Positions 34,601-40,542 of a DNA stretch of 64,000 nt are shown here, piece by piece. This DNA is from a virus: positions 21,906 to 85,905 of the IMG/VR virus record IMGVR_UViG_3300035670_000119, one strand, 5' to 3'. Under the pieces are notes generated by a model that did not search any database, was not told the DNA's origin, and worked only from the letters and a program-made list of their open reading frames with translations. The stretch's first letter is position 1, and each line of letters opens with the position of its first letter. A program made the position numbers and the translations under genes.

Positions 34601-35099
34601 CGGCAACAGCTTGATCTGTAGATGAGGTACTGCGTTGTTTTTCTTCCAGGCGGCGCTGAAGAAATTGTTGGGCACCAGAGTTTACTGTTTCGTTACGTAC
34701 GTCAGCTACAGGGGGCTCCTTGGATTCTTGTACGTCAACTAAGGTTTCCTCTGGAACTTCCGGTACATCTTCCTGTGGACGGTAACGTGCGCCCGCTGCA
34801 GTCTCTAAATCGGTAAAAGTGACGCCTGACTTACCAGGCTGCTTAGGAATATCAGTAACACCACGGTCCTGAAGCAGTTTACGCACCCCATAAGCACCTG
34901 CACCAAGGCCAGCAGCCGCTAAACCAAGGCCAATGCCCACCGAAACAGGGTCAATGCCCTCAGATTGGGGTGCTTTTAGCTGATTACGGCGAAATTCCAG
35001 AACTTCTGGGGCCATCTGCGCCCTTTCTTCCGGATCTTCGGGTACTGGAACCCCGGTTGCACGGCTATAAGCGTAAAAATCAGCGGGTGCCAGTGCCAT
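31668..35099 (-). CDS. Very large putative virion protein (1143 aa), first late gene
   Basis: It starts MALAPADFYAYSRATGVPVP, with one hydrophobic Gly/Ala helix near residues 52-70 (VSVGIGLGLAAAGLGAGAYG). It then continues as a long hydrophilic Glu/Gln/Pro/Arg-rich chain with repeated short elements (QRPAKPGFYYNEFGELIQEP, RYRLAAAAEATPGGRMVRGA). No enzymatic motif is seen. It is the first gene of the leftward arm, next to the divergent promoter region, and its size is typical of large internal or ejection proteins. Confidence 0.74.
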   Translation of the reverse strand: MALAPADFYAYSRATGVPVPEDPEERAQMAPEVLEFRRNQLKAPQSEGIDPVSVGIGLGLAAAGLGAGAYGVRKLLQDRGVTDIPKQPGKSGVTFTDLETAAGARYRPQEDVPEVPEETLVDVQESKEPPVADVRNETVNSGAQQFLQRRLEEKQRSTSSTDQAVAVPQEERIYAPSSVLPAARRPLREEKILDRLASEQALLEQPIFSKRAWNEGTSLSPSRQMPEGIVNYPSSLKNVYEGEEVNVLGPSSPMRETFSAFAQIDPEMVDRQIQNVLNDTELSPGQKEGAIYNLQRLKQASEGVRGEAGTTALALSRKGKLPYTELLDEPISGIRGEMREVVNPAYAEAMKNYWERRSAELPHTITDYEKRKAAGLLNYQLPEAQRDSRNRAQTFGGWDKATSEALQEIYESEVGDIPQYITELRPARGEEARARLGEQEEYTGPLQKYFEKERPSGSTQPRDRAYLPVYQPEVYPAMRKINGQMVGFPSYNLSSLTAESRQSPIRYKGAETGNIIDTVPMAVDALTENEIAPGVIGQFKTTEIVHAPLQRVELVTDPDSGKTKPRLVNFNIRLDAEVSPYAAALVGVPPLTSIQNAVQSIKDIHGDDYETINRKVNVLLKNTVGDTPIMTQRPFDQYDESRRQFINMLSGASYETQQKGFLVGVNGEKLPYTGPQTKGKSAVQNEQNRRTNIIEAQRQLSNTIESSLKQQGLDPEEISKRTQTLVSQYLPGFDESGVITSAKPQISSPERQLSGQPLPDIMQKSATGENVRSAYYARLEPSMGGAVSSQLRTLLKSGAQVSTDPPGTPGAKVTYKMGDKTVSYPRNQLIETLKRENQDALNIAELTGITLKGEGEVVSGPYQTLSSRQTGQPNVSPTQRPAKPGFYYNEFGELIQEPITSSFTGPARFAAGPASDVLSGDYPQGGSRLSVRTSPSAELQEYNRYRLAAAAEATPGGRMVRGAQQLGQGIGAIPAGLGALTESQVLERYGASGSQLQQIGNQLMAQAAYKRGQQPGATQVGVKTGERNIPMGTAGERTYGPIPPPQQGPAVSTLGTSANREIAGYERRVTGPQLSIPGMLTERPASGYTPNSALDFYEKALAREAQQLASQSTPQRMVRRQGKMVPMAQANRPVQRNVFFPRG

Positions 35100-35135
35100 T
35101 TGTTTATTGTTGCGCGTTAAAGTTGTCCTTCTTTG

Positions 35136-35144
35136 TATTTTAAA
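35136..35144 (-). promoter_or_regulatory. AT-rich late box at the head of the leftward arm
   Basis: TTTAAAATA on the leftward strand, 36 nt upstream of the 1143-aa gene in the 121-nt divergent intergenic region. Confidence 0.45.
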
Positions 35145-35220
35145 GGAAAGAATTTGTAAAACACTACGTAAGTTAGACTGTTAACAAGAAAAACACAGCG
35201 ACAAGCAACGTAAAAAAGTC

Positions 35221-35430
35221 ATGAACCCTAAAACGCAGATGGAAAGGGGAATTGCACTCAAGGCAATTGCCAGCAAAGCACGAGAACTGCAAGATAAAGG
35301 AGTCAGTGGCTTAGCTGTAGATCAATTTTTAATTGGTGCCAGGCAAAAATTGGCGGAAGAGCGCCCTGATGTAGAAGCACACGCTAAGGCCGCGGCTGCA
35401 TCTAACAAATGGATGGCACAAAACCGTTAA
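35221..35430 (+). CDS. Small helical protein, first gene of the rightward arm
   Basis: 69 residues, Ala/Lys/Glu-rich and almost all helical (ERGIALKAIASKARELQDKG, RQKLAEERPDVEAHAKAAAA). It lies in the divergent region opposite the 1143-aa late gene and is closed by a strong terminator, so it forms a one-gene unit. This is typical of an immediate-early host-takeover protein, but no function can be read from the sequence. Confidence 0.7.
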   Translation: MNPKTQMERGIALKAIASKARELQDKGVSGLAVDQFLIGARQKLAEERPDVEAHAKAAAASNKWMAQNR

Positions 35431-35462
35431 GAAGAGTAAAAATATTTTTTAATATTTTTTAC

Positions 35463-35486
35463 CGGGGGCTAAAACCCCCGTTTTTT
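35463..35486 (+). terminator. Rho-independent terminator after the 69-aa gene
   Basis: CGGGGG and CCCCCG pair around CTAAAA, followed by six T. Confidence 0.88.
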
Positions 35487-35699
35487 GTGTAATTTTTTGG
35501 TGTAAGCAGTTGTTACCCATACATTTTTTGCAAAAATTGGCCCTATAGGGGTCCAAAAAGGATAAAAAATTATCTGACGCTTCTTCAACACCATGCGCGT
35601 AGTGAATTGCGTATAGAAAAAAAGAAAGGTGTGGTGGGTTAAATAATTTATCGGGGGCTGCGCATCCGTGTAACGCAGGTATTCCATCGCTTTAGATCA

Positions 35700-36011
35700 A
35701 TGCAGTTGACGAAGGAAGAGCAGAAGGTTGTCGAGTTTGACGACCGTTGTCAGATGGTGGCAAGTTATCTATGGGAAGGTAAGTCTGTCACGATGACTGC
35801 GAAGCAGCTTGAGTGGTATGACGTGACGCCGCACCAAGTGATAGCGGAGCTGAGCGGTTGGCTTCGTTCGGAAGAGCAAGAAGCCTGCTGGGAAGCGGAG
35901 CATTTGTATCGTGGCAGCCGCCGTGAGCGTACACATGTTGTCTATTGCACCAAGCAAGGTGACAAGTATGTGTTCAAGGCGAAGGTTGTCAAGGTAGCTA
36001 ACTACGTTTGA
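35700..36011 (+). CDS. Unidentified early protein (103 aa)
   Basis: A compact, charged protein (MQLTKEEQKVVEFDDRCQMV, TAKQLEWYDVTPHQVIAELS) with a possible helix-turn-helix in the first half and a beta-rich basic end (YVFKAKVVKVANYV). It is flanked by terminators at 35463 and 36024, making a monocistronic unit. The 213 nt before it are AT-rich and contain a CTGCG/CGCAG hairpin around CATCCGTGTAA that faintly resembles the UAAGU-bulge element. Confidence 0.68.
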   Translation: MQLTKEEQKVVEFDDRCQMVASYLWEGKSVTMTAKQLEWYDVTPHQVIAELSGWLRSEEQEACWEAEHLYRGSRRERTHVVYCTKQGDKYVFKAKVVKVANYV

Positions 36012-36023
36012 CGGTTAACTCTT

Positions 36024-36050
36024 CCCCTGGTGAGAGCCAGGGGTTTATTT
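36024..36050 (+). terminator. Rho-independent terminator after the 103-aa gene
   Basis: CCCCTGG and CCAGGGG form a 7-bp stem with a TGAGAG loop, followed by TTTATTT. Confidence 0.82.
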
Positions 36051-36184
36051 AGCCCTCAAAGCTATGCTTCTAGACGCATAAACGCATTCTGTACAGTCTG
36101 TACATCGCGCGCGCGTACTTTTGGGCTACATCTGCTGCCTGTTCAGGCAGGACAGTCGCGCCGCAAGGGATCTCAGCGATTAAT

Positions 36185-36212
36185 CGTCAAGCTGGACGTT
36201 AAACGTAGCCTT
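36185..36212 (+). promoter_or_regulatory. Weak member of the UUAAAC pseudoknot family
   Basis: CGTC (36185-36188) pairs with GACG (36195-36198) and is followed by TTAAAC. The loop AAGCTG can pair with TAGC-TT downstream only if one C is bulged, and the CU usually found at the start of the loop is missing. It sits 20 nt before the next start codon, as do other copies. Confidence 0.4.
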
Positions 36213-36232
36213 GTCCTACCTAATTCAACACC

Positions 36233-36394
36233 ATGACTTACACCGTTATCATCAAGCATCACGACGTATTCTCTCAGTCTTATCTCCAGGGCTGTGAGCA
36301 ATCGTTTGACACTGAGCAGCAAGCTCAGGATTACATTCAAACATTTGAGGATTGGGAACAAGATCTTCTGGAGATTGATTTCAATCCTTTCTGA
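36233..36394 (+). CDS. Small acidic early protein (53 aa)
   Basis: It begins MTYTVIIKHHDVFSQSYLQG and ends EQDLLEIDFNPF. One small beta-helix unit is likely. ATG at 36233 follows the leader TTCAACACC, the typical C/A-rich leader of this arm, with no SD. Function unknown. Confidence 0.65.
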   Translation: MTYTVIIKHHDVFSQSYLQGCEQSFDTEQQAQDYIQTFEDWEQDLLEIDFNPF

Positions 36395-36411
36395 GTAACA
36401 GGCGTGATGCC

Positions 36412-36428
36412 GGGGGATCGAATCCCCC
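36412..36428 (+). repeat. Hairpin mimicking a tRNA T-arm
   Basis: Five G and five C form a stem closed by the 7-nt loop ATCGAAT, which differs from a canonical T-loop (TTCGAAT) at one base. No acceptor or anticodon arm surrounds it. A second hairpin, TGCCAC/GTGGCA, follows at 36438-36455. Confidence 0.5.
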
Positions 36429-36475
36429 ACTCAGTATTGCCACAATTCAGTGGCATTTACCTACACCACACGACC

Positions 36476-36664
36476 GTGATCAAAGCACAGAACGTCTACG
36501 CACTCATCATCATCCAGGCATTTGCCATGGGTATTATCGCTGGTCCAGTTGCTGGATACTTCATTGATAAGGCAACTGCCAAGCAATGCATTACTCACGA
36601 CTGGCCGAAGGAGGCCGATCAAATCCACCGTGATTGGTGCGTCACTAACGGCTACAAGATCTAA
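36476..36664 (+). CDS. Small membrane protein (62 aa), GTG start
   Basis: One transmembrane helix (YALIIIQAFAMGIIAGPVAGYF) near the N-terminus, then a short hydrophilic domain with two Cys (AKQCITHDW, HRDWCVTNG). I place the start at GTG 36476 because it follows the leader CTACACCACACGACC, like other genes here; the longer frame from 36404 would run through two hairpins. Function unknown. Confidence 0.62.
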   Translation: MIKAQNVYALIIIQAFAMGIIAGPVAGYFIDKATAKQCITHDWPKEADQIHRDWCVTNGYKI

Positions 36665-36667
36665 GAC

Positions 36668-36701
36668 TCCTGCTCTGGGGACTACGGTCCCCTCAACAGG
36701 A
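36668..36701 (+). promoter_or_regulatory. Intercistronic hairpin with internal loop
   Basis: Outer stem TCCTG/CAGGA, 4-nt internal loops, inner stem GGGGAC/GTCCCC closed by a UACG tetraloop. It begins four bases after a stop codon and precedes a C/A-rich leader. Confidence 0.6.
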
Positions 36702-36736
36702 CTCAACATCCTGTATCCCACTGCTCATTCAACACC

Positions 36737-36946
36737 ATGTCAATGATTAAGAACTGCACTGTCGTACTTTCCAACGGCAACGTCGTTGGGATGCATGCAA
36801 ACGAAGCAGATGCAGAAATGCAAGCAATGGAGCTGGCATACGAATGGCGCAGACAATCTGACTGTGGCTCCGAGGTACCAGCACCTAAGCTTGCCGTCCT
36901 GTCATTCAATGACTGGATGCAACTGCAGAAAGAGTTTGCATTCTGA
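36737..36946 (+). CDS. Unidentified small early protein (69 aa)
   Basis: MIKNCTVVLSNGNVVGMHAN and AEMQAMELAYEWRRQSDCG suggest a small alpha/beta fold. Two nearby ATGs (36737 and 36743) are possible. The leader is CATTCAACACC without SD. Confidence 0.62.
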   Translation: MSMIKNCTVVLSNGNVVGMHANEADAEMQAMELAYEWRRQSDCGSEVPAPKLAVLSFNDWMQLQKEFAF

Positions 36947-36948
36947 TT

Positions 36949-37007
36949 CCTGCACTTAACCCTTCCATTGTGGTACATATGTACTACGACGGTAGGTTTT
37001 CTGCAGG
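36949..37007 (+). promoter_or_regulatory. Intercistronic structured element
   Basis: Outer stem CCTGCA/TGCAGG encloses GTGGTAC/GTACTAC closed by ATAT. It starts right after the upstream stop codon. Confidence 0.55.
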
Positions 37008-37040
37008 CAATCAAGTCTGCTATCCAACTCAACTCAGCTC

Positions 37041-37229
37041 ATGACTGCACTACACATCCGCAAGAACATTGCTGCTGCACTGTTTAACACAGCGGCAGCT
37101 ATTGACAATGCCAAGCTTCCTACCAAGGAAGATATCGGTACTAAGGTGAATGAGTATCGGCTGCGTGCAGCGGCACTCATGATGCCGAACGATATGGCAT
37201 TCGTCATCACTCCTAAGCAAGGCAACTGA
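37041..37229 (+). CDS. Unidentified small early protein (62 aa)
   Basis: Ala-rich, helical (IRKNIAAALFNTAAAIDNAK, VNEYRLRAAALMMPNDMAF). Leader CAACTCAACTCAGCTC directly before ATG. Three bases separate it from the next gene. Confidence 0.62.
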   Translation: MTALHIRKNIAAALFNTAAAIDNAKLPTKEDIGTKVNEYRLRAAALMMPNDMAFVITPKQGN

Positions 37230-37231
37230 TC

Positions 37232-37435
37232 ATGCACCGTAATTACTTTTCTGACTCCTGTGTCGCTCTTATTCTTGGCTCTGGCTTGGGTTTACTGTTA
37301 TCTGTTGGAGCACAGAAGCTTCTCAACAGACACTACCAAGCAACGTGCCATGACAGACCAGGACACAATCTGATCTACGTCCAAGGATTCCTTGGCGATA
37401 CGTACTACTGCATCAACAGTAAGTATATCAACTGA
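37232..37435 (+). CDS. Small membrane protein (67 aa)
   Basis: One transmembrane segment (SCVALILGSGLGLLLSVGAQ, residues about 9-28), then a short exposed domain with two Cys (ATCHDRPGHN, TYYCINSKY). Immediately downstream of the 62-aa gene. Confidence 0.64.
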   Translation: MHRNYFSDSCVALILGSGLGLLLSVGAQKLLNRHYQATCHDRPGHNLIYVQGFLGDTYYCINSKYIN

Positions 37436-37438
37436 TCT

Positions 37439-37483
37439 CTGCACTTTCCCATCATATCCATTGGATGTGATGGGTTCCTGCAG
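37439..37483 (+). promoter_or_regulatory. Intercistronic hairpin with internal loop
   Basis: Outer CTGCA/TGCAG, inner CCCATCA/TGATGGG, apical ATCC/GGAT. Starts three bases after the stop. Confidence 0.6.
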
Positions 37484-37527
37484 GGCTTAGCTCTGCATAC
37501 ACCACACGACACCACCAGGACTCAACC

Positions 37528-37773
37528 ATGACTCCTAAAGCTGTTGAATATCTCCTGACCCAAGACGCTCGTCTGCTAGCCAGGAGAGATGCCCCTTGCA
37601 TCGACCAAGAACTTGAGGCGCAGCGCCAAGCTGCTCTTGAATTGTTCTTCGAGTGGCAAGACGGTATGCGTCAATTCCAAGACCTTGTTCCCTTCGTTGC
37701 CATCGTGCAGCGTAAGGTAGATCTCAACCGGGATCTGCTTCGTTGGGAACGCAGGCAACTGGAACAAGATTGA
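37528..37773 (+). CDS. Unidentified helical early protein (81 aa)
   Basis: Long helices rich in Arg, Gln, Leu and Glu (DQELEAQRQAALELFFEWQD, VQRKVDLNRDLLRWERRQ). Leader CACCACCAGGACTCAACC before ATG. Possibly a small coiled-coil protein. Confidence 0.64.
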   Translation: MTPKAVEYLLTQDARLLARRDAPCIDQELEAQRQAALELFFEWQDGMRQFQDLVPFVAIVQRKVDLNRDLLRWERRQLEQD

Positions 37774-37774
37774 C

Positions 37775-37810
37775 GACTACACTGAGGGGCTTCGGCCCTT
37801 CTCTGTAGTC
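37775..37810 (+). promoter_or_regulatory. Intercistronic hairpin with UUCG tetraloop
   Basis: Outer stem GACTACA/TGTAGTC, internal loops, inner AGGGGC/GCCCTT around TTCG. Begins two bases after the stop. Confidence 0.65.
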
Positions 37811-37847
37811 TTCATCAAGAAGGCTACGTACCACTGCACACAACACT

Positions 37848-38111
37848 ATGGCAGTTTCAATTGACCATCACGACATCACAGCAGCCCTTAATAAATTCAA
37901 CCTTGAGGTAACTGATTATTATCTTGAGTTTGCTGATGATGTCATCTATATGTACTGGGTAGCATGCCCGGCAGATATAGAACACTACATCAAAGAAGAC
38001 ACTGGTTGCCTTGCGATTCAGATTAAAGGCAAGTGGTTCTATCTGGATGAATCCCGACCGGACACTGAGCGTCCGTTTGTTAACTGTCGTTATATCTTGG
38101 AGACAATCTGA
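37848..38111 (+). CDS. Unidentified early protein (87 aa)
   Basis: Acidic alpha/beta protein (ALNKFNLEVTDYYLEFADDV, CLAIQIKGKWFYLDESRPD). Stop overlaps the next ATG as TGATG, so the two genes are coupled. Confidence 0.65.
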   Translation: MAVSIDHHDITAALNKFNLEVTDYYLEFADDVIYMYWVACPADIEHYIKEDTGCLAIQIKGKWFYLDESRPDTERPFVNCRYILETI

Positions 38112-38317
38112 TGAAGACGATTTATTCAATGGGGAGAGGCAAATACATCCACCTCGATTCTTACGGTGAGTCTCATGGGACTCGCCGTTGGTCAGTTGGT
38201 ATTGCCCTCTTCTCCATCGTCATCGCCGCCATCACTGCCACCGCACTGGTGGACGTTGACATCACTGATCCTTCACTGAAACAACACCATGTCATTCACA
38301 ATCGCATTGGTTACTGA
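38111..38317 (+). CDS. Small membrane protein (68 aa)
   Basis: One transmembrane segment (VGIALFSIVIAAITATALVD) after a basic N-terminus. The last residues are encoded by the leader and first codons of the next gene, a 29-nt overlap. Confidence 0.6.
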   Translation: MKTIYSMGRGKYIHLDSYGESHGTRRWSVGIALFSIVIAAITATALVDVDITDPSLKQHHVIHNRIGY

Positions 38318-38513
38318 CCGGAGTGGGCGTTATGCTCACGTCTGGGGAGAACCAAGGAGCTGGAATCAATTCGTTGAACAGCTCGAAGATGCTGGCTGCG
38401 AAGTGATTGAAAACCAGACCGAAGATTGGGAAGGGTCTACCAGGGATGAAGTCGCTGAAGACTGCTTGACAGTTCATCAGCTACTGCACGACACTGACTT
38501 CATTCCCCACTAA
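38289..38513 (+). CDS. Unidentified early protein (74 aa)
   Basis: Acidic alpha/beta protein (MSFTIALVTDRSGRYAHVWG, NQFVEQLEDAGCEVIENQTE). Leader ACTGAAACAACACC fits the local pattern. Confidence 0.66.
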   Translation: MSFTIALVTDRSGRYAHVWGEPRSWNQFVEQLEDAGCEVIENQTEDWEGSTRDEVAEDCLTVHQLLHDTDFIPH

Positions 38514-38515
38514 AC

Positions 38516-38570
38516 ACCTGGGCATCCACAATTGAGAACTCTTCTCAATAACGTGGTGTAAGTCCCAGGT
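38516..38570 (+). promoter_or_regulatory. UAAGU-bulge RNA element, copy 1
   Basis: P1 ACCTGGG/CCCAGGT (7 bp). P2 starts with CA/UG and continues CCAC/GTGG and ATTGAGAA/TTCTCAAT. The 5-nt bulge UAAGU (38559-38563) lies on the 3' side between P2 and P1. Starts two bases after a stop codon. Confidence 0.75.
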
Positions 38571-38598
38571 CCAACCGTTCACTTACTCAACTTACACC

Positions 38599-38781
38599 AT
38601 GAGAGACCCTAACTTCATTGATGAACAACGTAACGCTGACTTGCTTGATACCATGGCTGATGTGGCATATCAACAAGAGCAAGCCATGCGTGAAGCGTTT
38701 GAAGAACATCAAGAACAATGGATGATGCGTGAATTGAATCTCAACTTATTTGAACAGGAGACCTACGATGACCAAGCCTAA
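38599..38781 (+). CDS. Small acidic helical protein (60 aa)
   Basis: Rich in Glu, Gln, Met and Asp (ADVAYQQEQAMREAFEEHQE, QWMMRELNLNLFEQETYDD), likely a single coiled coil. The leader is ACTTACTCAACTTACACC. Overlaps the next gene by 14 nt. Confidence 0.62.
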   Translation: MRDPNFIDEQRNADLLDTMADVAYQQEQAMREAFEEHQEQWMMRELNLNLFEQETYDDQA

Positions 38782-39181
38782 GTACACACTGCGTCAAGCA
38801 TGGGATGACGGTGACATTATCGTCATCCTGATCGCAATCATTTCAATCATCATCACTGAATTCGCATCATGTCTTACATCTCAGAACTCAAGAAGTTCTA
38901 CCCCAAGACCTACAAAGTCCGCTTTGCAATCAACGCCTACAACACACACAAGTATTTCGAACACGAAAATCCAACGGTCATCACCGTGCACGAAACCTGC
39001 CTCCGTTATGGAGGACCCGAAGAAGGAGGCTGGTGGTTCCAGCAAGGTAACCCGGTCCTCAGCCACTGCATCTTCTCCAAGAAGCAAGCGATCCAAACCT
39101 ACGTCAAGTACTTCGAAGAGTACAAGATCGAAGGGCAGCCGTCTCTTGGAGATACAACAACTAGCTCCAACATCGAGCTAA
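38768..39181 (+). CDS. Small membrane protein with long overprinted Ser/Thr/Lys tail (137 aa)
   Basis: AGGAG lies 8 nt before ATG 38768, one of few SD sites in this arm. Residues 1-36 are a plausible single-span protein (DGDIIVILIAIISIIITEFA), but the frame stays open for another 100 residues of Ser/Thr/Pro/Lys/Arg, all in the region coding for the 122-aa gene. The membrane segment is convincing; the tail may be real overprinting or an absent stop. Confidence 0.5.
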   Translation: MTKPKYTLRQAWDDGDIIVILIAIISIIITEFASCLTSQNSRSSTPRPTKSALQSTPTTHTSISNTKIQRSSPCTKPASVMEDPKKEAGGSSKVTRSSATASSPRSKRSKPTSSTSKSTRSKGSRLLEIQQLAPTSS

Positions 39182-39237
39182 GTTTTTCCAACAGGTATGC
39201 AGAGGTGTACCCTAAGACGCGTCCCCATTACTGCTGA
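38869..39237 (+). CDS. Unidentified early protein (122 aa)
   Basis: Globular composition (MSYISELKKFYPKTYKVRFA, KQAIQTYVKYFEEYKIEGQP), with a Tyr/Phe/Lys-rich core and GGPEEGGWWFQQGN. Very likely the main protein of this locus. It overlaps the 137-aa frame by 313 nt. Function unknown. Confidence 0.7.
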   Translation: MSYISELKKFYPKTYKVRFAINAYNTHKYFEHENPTVITVHETCLRYGGPEEGGWWFQQGNPVLSHCIFSKKQAIQTYVKYFEEYKIEGQPSLGDTTTSSNIELSFSNRYAEVYPKTRPHYC

Positions 39238-39242
39238 GATTC

Positions 39243-39485
39243 ATGCTTGCCACTGCAGTACCAGCACTCAGTATCAATCAACGTAACCTCTATGCTTACT
39301 TCTTGAACCACAAGAAGAAGTATGGGAACACACCATGCTTTGTACCAAGGCTTCCGTCACAGGCCTCAAGGCTTGAGCAATATCTTCAAGCCTTGGTAAG
39401 GCTAGAGGAATACGGATTGATACGTGTAGACAGAAGCGTTGATAACTACACAGGCTGGATGATGCTAGAACCTAAGGCCACATAA
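39243..39485 (+). CDS. Small winged-helix-like protein (80 aa)
   Basis: SINQRNLYAYFLNHKKKYGN, then SRLEQYLQALVRLEEYGLIR followed by VDRSVDNYTGWMML has the spacing of helix-helix-recognition helix-wing in winged-helix proteins (r-L--Le-~GLi-v). DNA binding is inferred. It starts five bases after the previous stop. Confidence 0.62.
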   Translation: MLATAVPALSINQRNLYAYFLNHKKKYGNTPCFVPRLPSQASRLEQYLQALVRLEEYGLIRVDRSVDNYTGWMMLEPKAT

Positions 39486-39502
39486 CGTAATAACAGTGCC
39501 GT

Positions 39503-39545
39503 AGTATTGGATGGCATGTAAGAATTGCCAATACATGCCAATACT
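39503..39545 (+). repeat. Long inverted repeat
   Basis: AGTATT/AATACT and GGCATGTA/TACATGCC form a two-part stem with a GGAT bulge and an 11-nt loop. TGCCAATAC also occurs twice in tandem inside it. Confidence 0.6.
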
Positions 39546-39562
39546 TCAGTTATAGTCTCAAT

Positions 39563-39603
39563 CCTGGGCAGCACTGACGTAAGTACGGTGCGTAAGTCCC
39601 AGG
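39563..39603 (+). promoter_or_regulatory. UAAGU-bulge RNA element, copy 2
   Basis: P1 CCTGGG/CCCAGG. P2 is C-G, a bulged A, then GCAC/GTGC, with a 13-nt apical loop. UAAGU bulge at 39593-39597. It faces the 3' end of a leftward gene. Confidence 0.72.
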
Positions 39604-39606
39604 CTT

Positions 39607-39834
39607 TTATCCGACTGTATTACGTACATCAGGTGTAAACCTTTGCATCTGATCTAACAACCTAAGCTCTGCTTGTTTGTTTTGTATCGGAATGCTTTCA
39701 TTTCTTATAACAGATGTTAAGAAGTCCATTACTTTATCTTGAGGTGGCATAGAACCATGTGCCTTCATGTATTCTTGTTGCCACCCTTGAAGGAATGGAC
39801 TATTGGCCATTGCATATCTACCAGCTAATAACAT
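39607..39834 (-). CDS. Leftward small protein inside the rightward arm (75 aa)
   Basis: NSPFLQGWQQEYMKAHGSMP and QNKQAELRLLDQMQRFTPD give an amphipathic helical protein that looks real. Starts at ATG 39834 or ATG 39810. It is sandwiched between a UAAGU element and a pseudoknot element, both of which read in the rightward direction. Function unknown; possibly a late-type gene inserted in the early arm. Confidence 0.55.
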   Translation of the reverse strand: MLLAGRYAMANSPFLQGWQQEYMKAHGSMPPQDKVMDFLTSVIRNESIPIQNKQAELRLLDQMQRFTPDVRNTVG

Positions 39835-39863
39835 GGACCTGAGTATGTCCTTAAACTACTCAG
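39835..39863 (+). promoter_or_regulatory. UUAAAC pseudoknot element
   Basis: Stem 1 GGAC/GTCC (39835-39838, 39847-39850). Loop CTGAGTAT pairs through CTGAGTA with TACTCAG (39857-39863), a perfect 7 bp. The linker is TTAAAC. Stem 1 is compensated relative to CGTC/GACG in other copies. Confidence 0.72.
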
Positions 39864-39902
39864 TCCATCATACTCATCATCAACCTCAACTCCACATCAA
39901 CC

Positions 39903-40178
39903 ATGACCTACCCCGAAATCGACTGGAAGAAGAACGAGTACAAGCAATTGGAAGAAGCTTTGGACATACTCAAAGCTGTCATCGAACGTGAATCAAAGCG
40001 TCATCAAATGGATGAGCACTTAGTTCCAGGAGATAATGATATTGTCCAAGAAGCAATCGGTTTGCTTGAAGAGATCATTGACTATGACCCGACACCTAAC
40101 GAGCCTGGTGAACCTCCCATGACAATGGACGAAATGCACAGTGCTGCATGGAAAGAACACCAGGAGATGCACCGGTAA
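39903..40178 (+). CDS. Unidentified acidic early protein (91 aa)
   Basis: Two long helices (WKKNEYKQLEEALDILKAVI, DIVQEAIGLLEEIIDYDPTP) and a Met/Glu/His-rich end. Leader CAACTCCACATCAACC. Function unknown. Confidence 0.65.
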   Translation: MTYPEIDWKKNEYKQLEEALDILKAVIERESKRHQMDEHLVPGDNDIVQEAIGLLEEIIDYDPTPNEPGEPPMTMDEMHSAAWKEHQEMHR

Positions 40179-40188
40179 CAGCCAACTA

Positions 40189-40296
40189 GGGGGGACTAGT
40201 ACATAAGTACTTCCCCCCACACCCCCCGACAGAGTACCAGGGAATCCTTGGATTTATATAGGACATACTTATGTTCCATTCCCTTGACTCCCTGGT
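40189..40296 (+). promoter_or_regulatory. Large structured intergenic region with possible promoter
   Basis: The first hairpin pairs GGGGGGA with TCCCCCC, extended by AGTAC/GTACT (40189-40218). The second structure is an 8-bp outer stem ACCAGGGA/TCCCTGGT (40236-40243, 40289-40296) around two small hairpins (AATCC/GGATT and GGA-CATA/TATG-TCC), like a three-way junction. TTGACT at 40284 with TGTTAA 17 nt later could be a promoter for the next gene. Confidence 0.55.
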
Positions 40297-40329
40297 AGAC
40301 TGTCCTTGTTAATCAACTCATCTCAACCC

Positions 40330-40542
40330 ATGACTACTCCCAACACTCCACGTATACCTGACTCTCTTGACATGCAAAGACTTCAAGCTATGCAACTTGT
40401 TGCAAAGATGAAGGAATCAGCAGAGAGAAATGGTATTGGATTCATTGGTGGATTCATTGCTCCGAATGGAGAGAAGTTTGTCATGACCAACATGACAGAC
40501 GAAGATGACATCAATGCACTCATGCCGGAGGATCTTAAGTGA
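40330..40542 (+). CDS. Unidentified early protein (70 aa)
   Basis: Helix (LDMQRLQAMQLVAKMKESAE), then a beta hairpin (FIGGFIAPNGEKFVMTNMT) and an acidic end. ATG 40330 follows CATCTCAACCC; an earlier TTG at 40306 is less likely. Its stop overlaps the next start (GTGA). Confidence 0.64.
   Translation: MTTPNTPRIPDSLDMQRLQAMQLVAKMKESAERNGIGFIGGFIAPNGEKFVMTNMTDEDDINALMPEDLK

Noticed and set aside
35469-35687. Leftward 72-aa ORF
   Set aside because: It runs through a terminator, has no start signal and has an AT-rich random composition.
36030-36236. Rightward 68-aa ORF
   Set aside because: It begins in the T tract of a terminator region and overlaps the better supported 53-aa gene; composition is unlike neighbours.
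38516-38570. Hammerhead or twister ribozyme
   Set aside because: No CUGAUGA/GAAA hammerhead core, and I could not place the conserved twister loop bases.
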